Shown: positions 7,795 to 15,827 of the stretch, piece after piece
Position numbering within the stretch: the first letter of the stretch is position 1
How the letters are laid out: every line of letters begins with the position of its first letter
Assembly: GCF_900168065.1 (NCBI RefSeq)
Contig: NZ_FUZZ01000001.1
Coordinates: 1,550,001-1,614,000 of the forward strand
DNA: 64,000 bases
Direction of reading: 5' to 3'
From: Chitinophaga ginsengisegetis
Lineage (GTDB): Bacteria > Bacteroidota > Bacteroidia > Chitinophagales > Chitinophagaceae
Notes under the pieces: generated by a model
The model's database searches: none
What the model saw: only the letters and a program-made list of their open reading frames with translations
Told to the model about the DNA's origin: nothing
Made by a program: the position numbers and the translations under genes

Positions 7795-7834
7795 TGATCG
7801 TTTATGATCGTTTTTGATTATTTTTGATCAAGTT
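7795..7834. promoter_or_regulatory. four TGAT(C) boxes at exact 10-bp intervals
   Basis: TGATC, TGATC, TGATT and TGATC start at 7795, 7805, 7815 and 7825, each followed by a T-rich filler. The 10-bp period places every box on the same face of the helix. The array fills the 57-bp divergent region between nudK and the deoR-type gene. DeoR/GlpR-family proteins commonly bind direct repeats as oligomers, so this is a likely operator for both genes. Confidence 0.65.
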
Positions 7835-7845
7835 AATTATTTAAA

Positions 7846-8592
7846 ATGAATTTCCAGCTAAGAAAACAAAAAATACTGTCGCTGTTAACCGAGAAAGGAG
7901 AAGTAGAAACCGCTGAACTGGCGCGGGCATTGGGTATTTCAGAAATCACTATCCGGCGGGATCTCAATCAACTATCGGACGATGGGCTCCTGTACCGCAC
8001 CCACGGCGGGGCCATTCCGGTGAGTGAGCCGGATTCGCCTTTCGAATTTGTGAACAAAGCAGCCGCCAACCAGGCGGCAAAAGATAAGATCTGCAGAAAA
8101 GCGGCCGCACAGATCAACGACGGCGATATTATTTTCATGGACTGTGGCAGCACTGTTTTCCGCCTATGCCAGTTTATAAAAAACAGAAAGATTAAAGTGA
8201 TCACCAACTCTCTCCCGGTGATATTTGAACTGCAACATTCCGCAGTATCGCTCAATATTATCGGCGGTGAATACGACGCCGCCCGGCAAGCTATACACGG
8301 CACTATGGCCACAGAACACATCCAACGGTATAAAGCCGGGAAAGCATTTATTGGCGTAGATGGCCTCTCGGCGCAGGGATTATTTGCACACAGCGAAAAG
8401 GAAGCGGCTATTGCCACTGCACTGGCTACGCAAAGTAGCTATACCTACCTGTTATGTGATGCGGGGAAAATCGGGAAAACCTCCTATTTGAATTTTGCGG
8501 GGTTGGAGTTAGTGGATGCGATTATTACGGATGGCGATCCGGCGGAGCTGAAGTATTGTAAGAAGAAGGGAGTGACGGTGATGGGCGTATGA
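7846..8592 (+). CDS. DeoR/GlpR-family transcriptional regulator
   Basis: The 248-residue protein has the classic layout: an N-terminal winged helix (RKQKILSLLTEKGEVETAEL, then LGISEITIRRDLNQL and the wing YRTHGGA), followed by a ribose-5-phosphate isomerase-like sensor domain with DGDIIFMDCGSTVF and GVDGLSAQG. Such proteins usually repress sugar-use genes and are relieved by a phosphorylated sugar. The neighbour across the operator-like repeat array is nudK, which makes mannose-1-phosphate, but the effector cannot be named. The stop is 2 bp from the stop of the convergent hydrolase. Confidence 0.94.
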   Translation: MNFQLRKQKILSLLTEKGEVETAELARALGISEITIRRDLNQLSDDGLLYRTHGGAIPVSEPDSPFEFVNKAAANQAAKDKICRKAAAQINDGDIIFMDCGSTVFRLCQFIKNRKIKVITNSLPVIFELQHSAVSLNIIGGEYDAARQAIHGTMATEHIQRYKAGKAFIGVDGLSAQGLFAHSEKEAAIATALATQSSYTYLLCDAGKIGKTSYLNFAGLELVDAIITDGDPAELKYCKKKGVTVMGV

Positions 8593-8594
8593 GT

Positions 8595-9404
8595 TTATTC
8601 CAACACCTCCTTCAGCCGCTCCTGGTATTCCGGGTTATCCGTCATACCACTATGCCCCTGCCCTTTCAGCGTTATCAGCGTATCTCCGGGCTTAAAATAT
8701 GCTTTCAGTTTTTCGGAAGAGCCATAGTAAATCACTTCATCGAGGTCGCCATGAAAGATGGTAACGGGTACGGTAGTACGTTGTATATTCTTGTAGGTAG
8801 GAAATGTATACTTCAATAGAAAGGAAGGCAGGATGGGATAATAATACCTGGCCATATCTTTCATGCTGAAATACGGCGCCTGCAGAATGAGCTGCCTCGG
8901 ATGATTATCGGCCGCCAGACGTGCCGCAGTGCCAGTACCTACGGAATAGCCGAGAATGGTAATTGTACTCTCGGGGTAAACTGTTTTTACACTGTCGTAG
9001 GCTGTTTGTGCATCGGCATAAAACTGTCGTTCGCTATGAATCTTTCCTTTACTTTTTCCGTATCCGCGATAGTCCAGCATAAATACATCATAACCGAGGT
9101 GGGTATATACCCCGGCAGCTTCTCCCCATGAGCGGAGAGAGCCTGCATTACCGTGCAGGTAAAAGATAAGTCCTTTGTCGCCGCGGGATTTAAATAACAG
9201 TCCGCTTAGTTGTGTGCCATCCGCAGTGGTGATAGTGCGTTCTTCGAAGGGCTCCGGGAACTGAAAGACATACCCGGGTGGTAATCTCTCCGGAAAAAAA
9301 AGCAAACGCTCCTGGATAAAGTAAACGAGGACACAAACAGCTGCATACAGGAGCAGCAGCACGCCTATTGTTTTCAGGATCCATTTTCCCATGACAGCTA
9401 ACAT
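8595..9404 (-). CDS. membrane-anchored alpha/beta hydrolase (BEM46-like)
   Basis: The 269-residue protein begins with a single hydrophobic segment (residues about 9-30) that probably anchors it in the inner membrane; a start at the ATG at 9392 (MGKWILKT) is equally possible. The alpha/beta hydrolase core shows the oxyanion-hole region LHGNAGSLRSWG, the nucleophile elbow GYSVGTG, the acid in FHGDLDEVI and the histidine in GQGHSGM. The order and spacing match the BEM46/FrsA-like group. Substrate is unknown. It converges with the DeoR regulator and lies 37 bp after the ATG of no other gene on its own strand, so it may be transcribed alone. Confidence 0.88.
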   Translation of the reverse strand: MLAVMGKWILKTIGVLLLLYAAVCVLVYFIQERLLFFPERLPPGYVFQFPEPFEERTITTADGTQLSGLLFKSRGDKGLIFYLHGNAGSLRSWGEAAGVYTHLGYDVFMLDYRGYGKSKGKIHSERQFYADAQTAYDSVKTVYPESTITILGYSVGTGTAARLAADNHPRQLILQAPYFSMKDMARYYYPILPSFLLKYTFPTYKNIQRTTVPVTIFHGDLDEVIYYGSSEKLKAYFKPGDTLITLKGQGHSGMTDNPEYQERLKEVLE

Positions 9405-9472
9405 TTACCTAAGATACAAAGAACGCAAATCATGTGATCACTGCCGGGGATAAAATAAAAGAAGGCGCTTAC

Positions 9473-10357
9473 TTACTTCCCCAGTTTTTTAAACGCCCCA
9501 TTCATACCATCCCAACTATATTTAGTGGATTCTTCTTTTACTGACATCACCGGTTCTCCGTTCTTATCCAGCTTATCAGTTTCTTCTTCCTCATGCATTT
9601 TCAGGATGATGGTATCGGGCATACCACCTTTTTCTCCGGGGAAAATAAAGGACTCGCTGTGATAATATACCCCTGCATCGCCTACATCCATTCTTTCCGG
9701 CAGTAAGGCGATCCGTCCATCCTTCATCCAGGCGAAATAATAATAGTTTGTGGGAACACCACAGGCTGCTCCACCAAAGCCAACAGAGATAATATTTTGC
9801 ACGTTGGTAAGGCCGAGACCGGGCATCACCTTCGCATTGGAAAAACCGGCGGATTCATCGTCCATTATCCGGAATGCGGTGGCAGCGAGGATTTTACGGG
9901 CCTGCACTGCTTTTAGTTTCACAATATACTGCGGGCGTTTTTCATTGTCGATCAGCGTATCCACGCGGCGGTCGTAGGCAAATACAAATTTCATATCGCC
10001 TCTGCGCATAGGAGAAAAGGAGATCAGTCCTTCCCATACGTAGCCTTGTTTTTCCACGCCATCTTTTTTGTATTTAATCTGTACCCAGGGAAGGGTAAGA
10101 CCTTTCAGGGTGAGCAGTTTGCCGGCCAGTATATCGATAGCGGTAATATCGTCGCCGGCCAGCAGGGTGTCGATGGCGGCCTGTTTGGTATCGGGGCTGA
10201 TACGTACCAATGCGGTATCTGCAAAAATATACCGGCTGTCATCTTTATTTAACTCCCAGGTATTAAAGATGAATTCAGGTTCCTGGTCCTGGGCAAAAAG
10301 AGGAGCTGCAAAAGAAGTAAACAAACAAGTCAGCGTAAAAAACAACATCGTTTTCAT
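9473..10357 (-). CDS. secreted protein with SH3-like N-terminal region, function unknown
   Basis: The 294-residue product has a signal peptide (residues 1-22, cleavage after SFAAPLFAQ). Residues about 40-115 read like a bacterial SH3-type segment (ALVRISPDTKQAAIDTLLAG, then PWVQIKYKKDGVEKQGYVW), as found in envelope proteins. The C-terminal half has no recognised domain. It has no clear operon partner. Its start codon lies inside one arm of an 18-bp perfect inverted repeat that also covers the first four codons, an unusual arrangement that may control translation. Confidence 0.75.
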   Translation of the reverse strand: MKTMLFFTLTCLFTSFAAPLFAQDQEPEFIFNTWELNKDDSRYIFADTALVRISPDTKQAAIDTLLAGDDITAIDILAGKLLTLKGLTLPWVQIKYKKDGVEKQGYVWEGLISFSPMRRGDMKFVFAYDRRVDTLIDNEKRPQYIVKLKAVQARKILAATAFRIMDDESAGFSNAKVMPGLGLTNVQNIISVGFGGAACGVPTNYYYFAWMKDGRIALLPERMDVGDAGVYYHSESFIFPGEKGGMPDTIILKMHEEEETDKLDKNGEPVMSVKEESTKYSWDGMNGAFKKLGK

Positions 10358-10409
10358 GAGGTATATTAATTGAAACGCAAAAATAGCGTTTTACCTCATG
10401 AAAACGATG
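10346..10409 (-). promoter_or_regulatory. inverted copy of the start region forming a nested hairpin
   Basis: Perfect 18-nt arms at 10346-10363 and 10392-10409 flank a second 6-bp stem (10373-10378 with 10386-10391). The left arm contains the ATG and the first four codons of the 9473-10357 gene. A transcript starting beyond 10409 would pair its start codon in a 24-bp nested stem. A TATTTTTG box (minus strand, 10385-10378) lies in the inner loop; if it is the promoter, the mRNA would lack the outer arm and be translated freely. Confidence 0.6.
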
Positions 10410-10821
10410 CCGTGTTATTGATTTGCCGGCCGGATTGGCTTCATTCACACATGCTGCGTTTTGTAAAATGCATTTAGCAAAATACCGCCGGAAAGGATAG
10501 CGACGCCGTTCCTCTAACAGGTTAAAAAATTATTTACTCCGCATCCCCGGCTGCCCCCACAGGGAGAGCTATTTCCCCTTTACAACCTTTTACGTATACC
10601 CCTTCGCGTTGGGGGAATATTATCCCCTCTTACAGATAATGGCCCGGATATTGCTTCTCATGGCGGTCCGCGTTTCTTTTGGCTGAGCTGCTTCTTTTTT
10701 TAAAAATTAATGAGATGGTATGTAGAAAAGCGAAAAAAAATTATGACATTACAATTATATGATTATCCTGAGCCCGGCATTTTCACTGCCGACAGCAGTT
10801 GTTTTTGCTTAAATTAGTAAC
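10410..10821. other. intergenic region without a recognisable gene
   Basis: These 412 bp hold no supported coding region or RNA gene. The middle part has several blocks of C (10550-10640) and a short GGGGA/TCCCC stem. The last 100 bp are A/T-rich and probably contain the promoter of the histidine kinase; a weak box, TAAATTAG, lies at 10810-10817. Confidence 0.5.
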
Positions 10822-12132
10822 ATGTCAACATCCGGAACCATAACGATATCCCAACGATTGAAACAGTTCTCTCATTTCCTGATCGGAGACCCCCAACAGT
10901 TCTCTCTGGAAAACCGTATATTCAATGCCATATGCGCTATCTCCCTCTTTATTATTGCCATTAACGTCCCGTACAATTATGTTACCGGCCTAACTGTTAC
11001 CTCTCTCATCTTTGCCTTACTGGTGCCTGTATTTTCCTTTATTTATTTTCTTTCAAGATACCGAAAGAAGGTAAATATCAGTATAGCCCTTGCCGTGATC
11101 ATGATCAACGTGAGCTTCGCTATTAACTATTTCTACAGCGGGGGGATACAGGGCGCTTCCCTCCTGTCGTTTACCCTGGCGTTTTTCCTGGGCATGCTGA
11201 TTTCCCCGCGGAACCAATACTACTGGTGGCTGGCGCTGAACCTGTTCACCGTACTTGGACTGATCATATGGGAGTATTATTACCCGGCGTCGGTAGATAC
11301 CGTTTATAAAACGAGGAAAGACATTTTCGCGGACATGACTCCTACCTATATTATCAGCGTGGGCGTAATTTTCGTGGGAACTGTTTACCTGAAAAATGCG
11401 TATAACAAAGAGAAACAGAGAGGGGAAGAAAAGACACGCTCCCTCGAAATCATGAATACAGAAAAGAGTAAACTCTTTTCACTCATCTCCCATGACCTGC
11501 GTAATCCTTTGGCGGCAATACAGTCGTACCTGCAGCTGATGCGTGAAATAGAACTGGACCCGGAAAACAAAACCCAGATAGAAACCGAGCTGCTGTATGT
11601 AGTAAACAGCACCCAGGAAATGCTGTATAATATATTGGTATGGTCTAAAACGCAAATGGACGGGCTAAATGTAAATCTCACCCCCGTGGACGTTGCATCC
11701 GCCATACACCCCATTCTGAAGATCAACAAAATGGCCGTATCCAAAAAAAGGATCAGCCTGGATACCAATATAGACGCTTCTATAAAAGTGATGGCCGACA
11801 TCAATATGCTGCAGCTGATTGTACGCAACCTGCTTGGTAATGCCGCCAAGTTCACGCCTTCCGGGGGAACTATCTTCATCAAAACCAGCAGGGCCGGCAA
11901 TAAATGTTTAATTGAAGTAAGAGACAGCGGGATGGGTATTGATCTGTCCAGGCAACCCGATATTTTCTCCCTGAAAGTACGTTCCACCTTTGGAACGGAT
12001 AATGAAAAGGGCATTGGCCTCGGGTTATTCCTCTGTAAGGAATATACTACCGCGCAACAGGGACAGATCTGGTTTGAGAACAACCGCGAAGGCGGAAGCT
12101 CCTTCTACCTGGAACTCCCGCTGGCCAACTGA
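10822..12132 (+). CDS. membrane histidine kinase with multi-helix N-terminal sensor
   Basis: The 436-residue protein has six or so membrane segments (residues about 35-190) and no large periplasmic loop, followed by a HisKA/HATPase core. The phospho-acceptor is H224 in LFSLISHDLRNPLAAIQ. The N box is NLLGNAAKFTPSGG, G1 is DSGMGI and G2 is GIGLGLFLC. No response regulator gene is beside it, so it is an orphan kinase whose partner must be elsewhere. Sensing within or near the membrane is inferred from the helix-rich sensor. The stop abuts the stop of the convergent permease with no gap. Confidence 0.93.
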   Translation: MSTSGTITISQRLKQFSHFLIGDPQQFSLENRIFNAICAISLFIIAINVPYNYVTGLTVTSLIFALLVPVFSFIYFLSRYRKKVNISIALAVIMINVSFAINYFYSGGIQGASLLSFTLAFFLGMLISPRNQYYWWLALNLFTVLGLIIWEYYYPASVDTVYKTRKDIFADMTPTYIISVGVIFVGTVYLKNAYNKEKQRGEEKTRSLEIMNTEKSKLFSLISHDLRNPLAAIQSYLQLMREIELDPENKTQIETELLYVVNSTQEMLYNILVWSKTQMDGLNVNLTPVDVASAIHPILKINKMAVSKKRISLDTNIDASIKVMADINMLQLIVRNLLGNAAKFTPSGGTIFIKTSRAGNKCLIEVRDSGMGIDLSRQPDIFSLKVRSTFGTDNEKGIGLGLFLCKEYTTAQQGQIWFENNREGGSSFYLELPLAN

Positions 12133-14547
12133 TTATTCCGCTTTAAGACTGTTCACCGGGTTGGCCGTGGCCGCCCTGATAGCCCGGTAGCTAACCGTTA
12201 AAATGGTTATGGCGATGGCAATAAACGCCGCCAGTACAAAGATCGTCCAGTTCATTTTTACCTGGTAGGCAAAATTCTGCAACCACCGGCTCATCATATA
12301 CCAGGCGAGGGGGCTGGCAATAACAATAGCCACCAGCACCAGTTTCAGGAAGTCTTTTGACAACATGGCCACAATCCCCGTTACCGAAGCGCCCAGCACT
12401 TTGCGGATACCTATTTCCCGGGTACGTTGTTCCGCTGCATAGGTGATTAACCCGAATACGCCCAGGGACGCAATCAATACGGCCAGTACGGCAAAGGAAA
12501 TAAAGATCTTACCCGTGCGTTGTTCCGCAATATACAGGCGGTTAAAATCGTCATCAAGAAAAGAATACACGAATGGTTGCCCGCTCATACCAGGCTGCGC
12601 TTCATAGGCACTTTTGATTTTTGCCATCAGCCCCTGGATATTACCGGTATGAATACGGAATGCCATTACGCGGGGATTCTCCCTTAGCCGGAACACCATT
12701 GGCGGTATTTTATTTCTTAAGCTACCGGCGTTAAAATCCTTTACCACCCCTATCACTTTCAGCGGCCTGCTTCCATCTGCATAGAGATATTTTTCATTCA
12801 GGTCATTAAAGCCAAATAACCGGGCAGCAGTTTCATTGAGCAATATGGCGAAAGTATCCGAAGGCATGGTGGGCGAAAAGTTCCGGCCACTGGCCATTTG
12901 CATACCCATTGTATGGATGTAGTCTGCATCCACATACCATTCCGGTACTCCGGTTACCTGCCCGGCGCTACGGGCCGCATCTTTTGAATAGATGTTGGTG
13001 TTGAGGCTCATATCGGTAGGCAAAGAGGCCGTCATGGTACCTGATTCCACCCCCGGCATACTCAGCACCTCGTTTTTAAAGTTGCGGGCATGAATCCACA
13101 ACGATTGTGTATTGCCCAGGATCAGCACCTGTTCCCGGTTGTATCCCAGCTTTTTACTCCGGATATAATTCAGCTGACTGTTGATCACCAGGGTGCCTAC
13201 AATCAACAGGATGGCAGAAGCAAACTGGAAAACCACGAGGCTGTTTCGCAACCAGCCATTTTTGAAACCGCTGTTCAACCTGCCTTTCAGCACTTTGATA
13301 GGCTCAAAGCCCGACAGGAAAAAGGCGGGATAACTGCCTGCCAGCAACCCTATCACACCGGCCGTTACCAGCAGGAAAGGCAGCAGCCACAGGAAATACC
13401 CGGCCTCCAGTGTAATGTGTTTACCTGATAACTGGTTGAGATACGGGAGCAGTAAAATGGCCAGGGCCACTGCCAGTAACAGGGCAAAGAAGCTGGTCAG
13501 CGTAGACTCCGTAAGGAACTGGAAGATCAGGGAAGAACGCTGGGAGCCCAGCACCTTCCGCACCCCTACTTCTTTGGCGCGACCCGCAGACCGGGCGGTA
13601 GAGAGATTCATGAAGTTCACGCAGGCGATCAGCAGGATGATGACAGCCACCGCAATAAAGATGTACACGTATTGGATATTGCCCGAAGGCTCTGCTTCAT
13701 CTGCAAGCGGGGAATACAAATGGATCTTTGTCAGCGGCAGGACGTTATACCCGAAATGCCCGCCTGATTTTTCGAGATCTGCAAAGTTGCTGCCCGTCAT
13801 CTTCTGCAGCGGGGCTTCCATATATTTTTTGGTAACAGCATTCACATAGCTTTGCAGTTGTGCGCCGGTGGCTCCTTCCCGCATTAATACGTAGGTGGCA
13901 TAGTTGTCTGACATCCAGCCGCCGTTTTCCCGGCTTTCGGGCAATTCGGACAGGGCCCGCACAAAATCAAAGTGCAGGTGCGACTGGTCCGGTACATCTT
14001 TTATCACGCCGCTGATCTGGTAAGTGGCGACATTATCTGTTTGCAGTGTTTTCCCTACTACATCGGTGCTGTTGAAATATTTGAGAGCCATCCTTTCGGA
14101 GATGACCATTGTATGAGGCTGGGTGAGCGCGGTTTTAGGGTCGCCGCTGATCATCTGTAAGCTGAATACGTCGAAGAGAGTGGAATCTGCAAAGCAGGCA
14201 TTTTTTTCTACCAGGGTGGTGGTTCCTTTTTTCACCAGGATATTTCCCTGGCGGATAAACCTGACATAGTTTTCTACGTTGGGGTATTCCTGTTGTAATA
14301 CGGGGCCAAGCTGGCTGGGGGTATATCTTTCTTTAAAAGCGTTGCCGTTTACAAAAAAGTCGGCGTTGATGCGATAAATCCTGTCGGCTTTTTTATTGAA
14401 CCGGTCGTAGCTCAGTTCATCTGTTACAAATAAGGTGATGAGCAAACAGGTGGTCATGCCAATGGCAAGCCCGAATATAGTGATGGCTGAAAAACCTTTA
14501 TTTCTCCAAAGGTTCCTGAGTGCGATGCTGAAGTAATTCTTAAACAT
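12133..14547 (-). CDS. FtsX/MacB-type ABC transporter permease
   Basis: The 804-residue protein starts MFKNYFSIALRNLWRNKGFS, the hallmark of the large Bacteroidota permeases with two MacB periplasmic core domains and two FtsX domains. Membrane segments are near residues 20-40, 285-310, 335-365, 375-405, 425-450 and three more between 675 and 790, ending in RAATANPVNSLKAE. Family members work in mechanotransmission with a separate ATPase and export peptides, lipoproteins or antibiotics. No ATPase gene is next to it, so it must use one encoded elsewhere. It abuts a histidine kinase tail to tail. Confidence 0.92.
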   Translation of the reverse strand: MFKNYFSIALRNLWRNKGFSAITIFGLAIGMTTCLLITLFVTDELSYDRFNKKADRIYRINADFFVNGNAFKERYTPSQLGPVLQQEYPNVENYVRFIRQGNILVKKGTTTLVEKNACFADSTLFDVFSLQMISGDPKTALTQPHTMVISERMALKYFNSTDVVGKTLQTDNVATYQISGVIKDVPDQSHLHFDFVRALSELPESRENGGWMSDNYATYVLMREGATGAQLQSYVNAVTKKYMEAPLQKMTGSNFADLEKSGGHFGYNVLPLTKIHLYSPLADEAEPSGNIQYVYIFIAVAVIILLIACVNFMNLSTARSAGRAKEVGVRKVLGSQRSSLIFQFLTESTLTSFFALLLAVALAILLLPYLNQLSGKHITLEAGYFLWLLPFLLVTAGVIGLLAGSYPAFFLSGFEPIKVLKGRLNSGFKNGWLRNSLVVFQFASAILLIVGTLVINSQLNYIRSKKLGYNREQVLILGNTQSLWIHARNFKNEVLSMPGVESGTMTASLPTDMSLNTNIYSKDAARSAGQVTGVPEWYVDADYIHTMGMQMASGRNFSPTMPSDTFAILLNETAARLFGFNDLNEKYLYADGSRPLKVIGVVKDFNAGSLRNKIPPMVFRLRENPRVMAFRIHTGNIQGLMAKIKSAYEAQPGMSGQPFVYSFLDDDFNRLYIAEQRTGKIFISFAVLAVLIASLGVFGLITYAAEQRTREIGIRKVLGASVTGIVAMLSKDFLKLVLVAIVIASPLAWYMMSRWLQNFAYQVKMNWTIFVLAAFIAIAITILTVSYRAIRAATANPVNSLKAE

Positions 14548-14663
14548 AATATACGGGCGTTCTAATTCGATGCCGGAAATCAGGAGATATGATAATCAGC
14601 GCTTTAGTATCCATAAACGATCACCGGATGCCCGGTTTTAATACAGGGGGTGTCCGATTACGG

Positions 14664-14876
14664 TCATGGTTTATTTAGGGGCCGGACTCTCAGGGCGGTC
14701 CAGGTATCATCAATAGCAATGCTGGATACAGCGTCTAATCCCACTGCTCTGAAAGCGGCCGCCGTGTCATAATCAATGTTCCCTATGAGGCTGATGTATT
14801 CAGCAGTCGCATTTATGATCAGTGCGCTGCCTGCTTTATGAAAGTATAATTTCTTCCGTACTACTTCGGCAGACAT
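14664..14876 (-). CDS. small hypothetical protein, 70 aa
   Basis: This short frame starts at an ATG at 14876 and codes for MSAEVVRKKLYFHKAGSALI and a further 50 residues with a plausible mix of strands and helices. Two cues favour a real gene: it lies alone in an otherwise empty 419-bp gap on the same strand as both neighbours, and the residue composition is ordinary. No family or motif is recognised. It could still be chance. Confidence 0.4.
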   Translation of the reverse strand: MSAEVVRKKLYFHKAGSALIINATAEYISLIGNIDYDTAAAFRAVGLDAVSSIAIDDTWTALRVRPLNKP

Positions 14877-14921
14877 CTTTTTATTTTAAAAATAGGGCAT
14901 TTTAAACACCTGCCATAAAAA

Positions 14922-14946
14922 AGCACGGCAGGAAGTCTGCCGTGCT
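14922..14946 (-). terminator. rho-independent terminator of the SDR gene
   Basis: AGCACGGCAG and CTGCCGTGCT form a perfect 10-bp stem with a 5-nt loop, and on the minus strand are followed by six T residues. It begins 20 bp after the stop of the SDR gene at 14967. Confidence 0.9.
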
Positions 14947-14966
14947 GCACAATTTGTTTGCGTCCC

Positions 14967-15731
14967 TTAGAGGAACATGCCTCCGGAAGCTTCAATACGT
15001 TGTGCTGTGATCCAGCGGGCTTCTTCGGTGCAAAGGAAGGCTACAATGCCGCCAATATCGTCTGGTACACCGGTGCGTCCGAGGGCGGTATGGGCAGCGA
15101 TGTATTCAATTGCCTGCGGTGCATGTTCAAAGGTGGCTTTTGTAAAATCTGTTTCAATAATGCCCGGGGCTACTACGTTGGCCGTGATGCCGCGTGCGCC
15201 CACTTCTTTGGCGAGATACCTGGTGAATACTTCTATGGCTCCTTTCATGGAAGCATAGGCGGCATATCCGGGTGTGGCAAACCGTGCCAGTCCGGTCGAC
15301 AGGTTAATAATGCGGCCATTGTTATTAATAAAAGGCAAGGCTTTCTGCGTGAGGAAGTATACGCCTTTTAAATGCACCTGATACAGTTCATCAAAATCCT
15401 CTTCCGTAGTGTTGGGGATAAGGGAACTTCTGTCGATGCCCGCATTGTTTACCAGGAAATCAAATTTGCCTTCGCCGGTATTTTCCTGCAGATGTGCTGC
15501 TACTTCTGCGAGAAACCCGTCGAATGCTTTTGTATCGCCGGTATCCAGCTGGTAAGCGATGGCCTTTTGTCCGATGGCCTGTATTTCTGCCACTACTTTA
15601 TCGGCTTCTGCCTGGTTGCTTTTATAAGTAAGGATGATATCGTGTCCGCTTTTGGCGAGTTGTAAAGACATATTCTTACCTAATCCGCGACTGCCACCAG
15701 TAACCAGGGCTATTTTGTTTTTTGTTGCCAT
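14967..15731 (-). CDS. SDR-family oxidoreductase
   Basis: The 254-residue protein has all classical SDR marks: VTGGSRGLGKNM (cofactor loop) near residue 10, FLVNNAG near residue 90, a serine in NLSTGLARF, YAAYASMKGA as the YxxxK motif, and NVVAPGIIETDF. It is probably NADP(H)-dependent because of the basic residue in the glycine loop. Substrate unknown. It ends at a strong terminator. A tandem pair of 22-bp repeats lies 50-95 bp upstream and is the likely regulatory site; no regulator gene is next to it. Confidence 0.93.
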   Translation of the reverse strand: MATKNKIALVTGGSRGLGKNMSLQLAKSGHDIILTYKSNQAEADKVVAEIQAIGQKAIAYQLDTGDTKAFDGFLAEVAAHLQENTGEGKFDFLVNNAGIDRSSLIPNTTEEDFDELYQVHLKGVYFLTQKALPFINNNGRIINLSTGLARFATPGYAAYASMKGAIEVFTRYLAKEVGARGITANVVAPGIIETDFTKATFEHAPQAIEYIAAHTALGRTGVPDDIGGIVAFLCTEEARWITAQRIEASGGMFL

Positions 15732-15783
15732 TTTGTTTTATTTTTTTGATAAGACAAATTTCCGGGAATATTTCCGGCTGGTT

Positions 15784-15827
15784 ATGGTGACTACTTAAGT
15801 ATTTAATGGTGACTGTTTAAGTATTTA
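15784..15827. repeat. tandem 22-bp direct repeat upstream of the SDR gene
   Basis: Two adjacent copies (15784-15805 and 15806-15827) differ at only two positions. The first contains the palindrome TACTTAAGTA. The second ends at the stop codon of the TlpA-like gene. The position 53 bp upstream of the SDR start fits a regulator-binding site; HxlR- or MarR-type proteins often bind sites of this kind, but the regulator is not identified. Confidence 0.6.
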
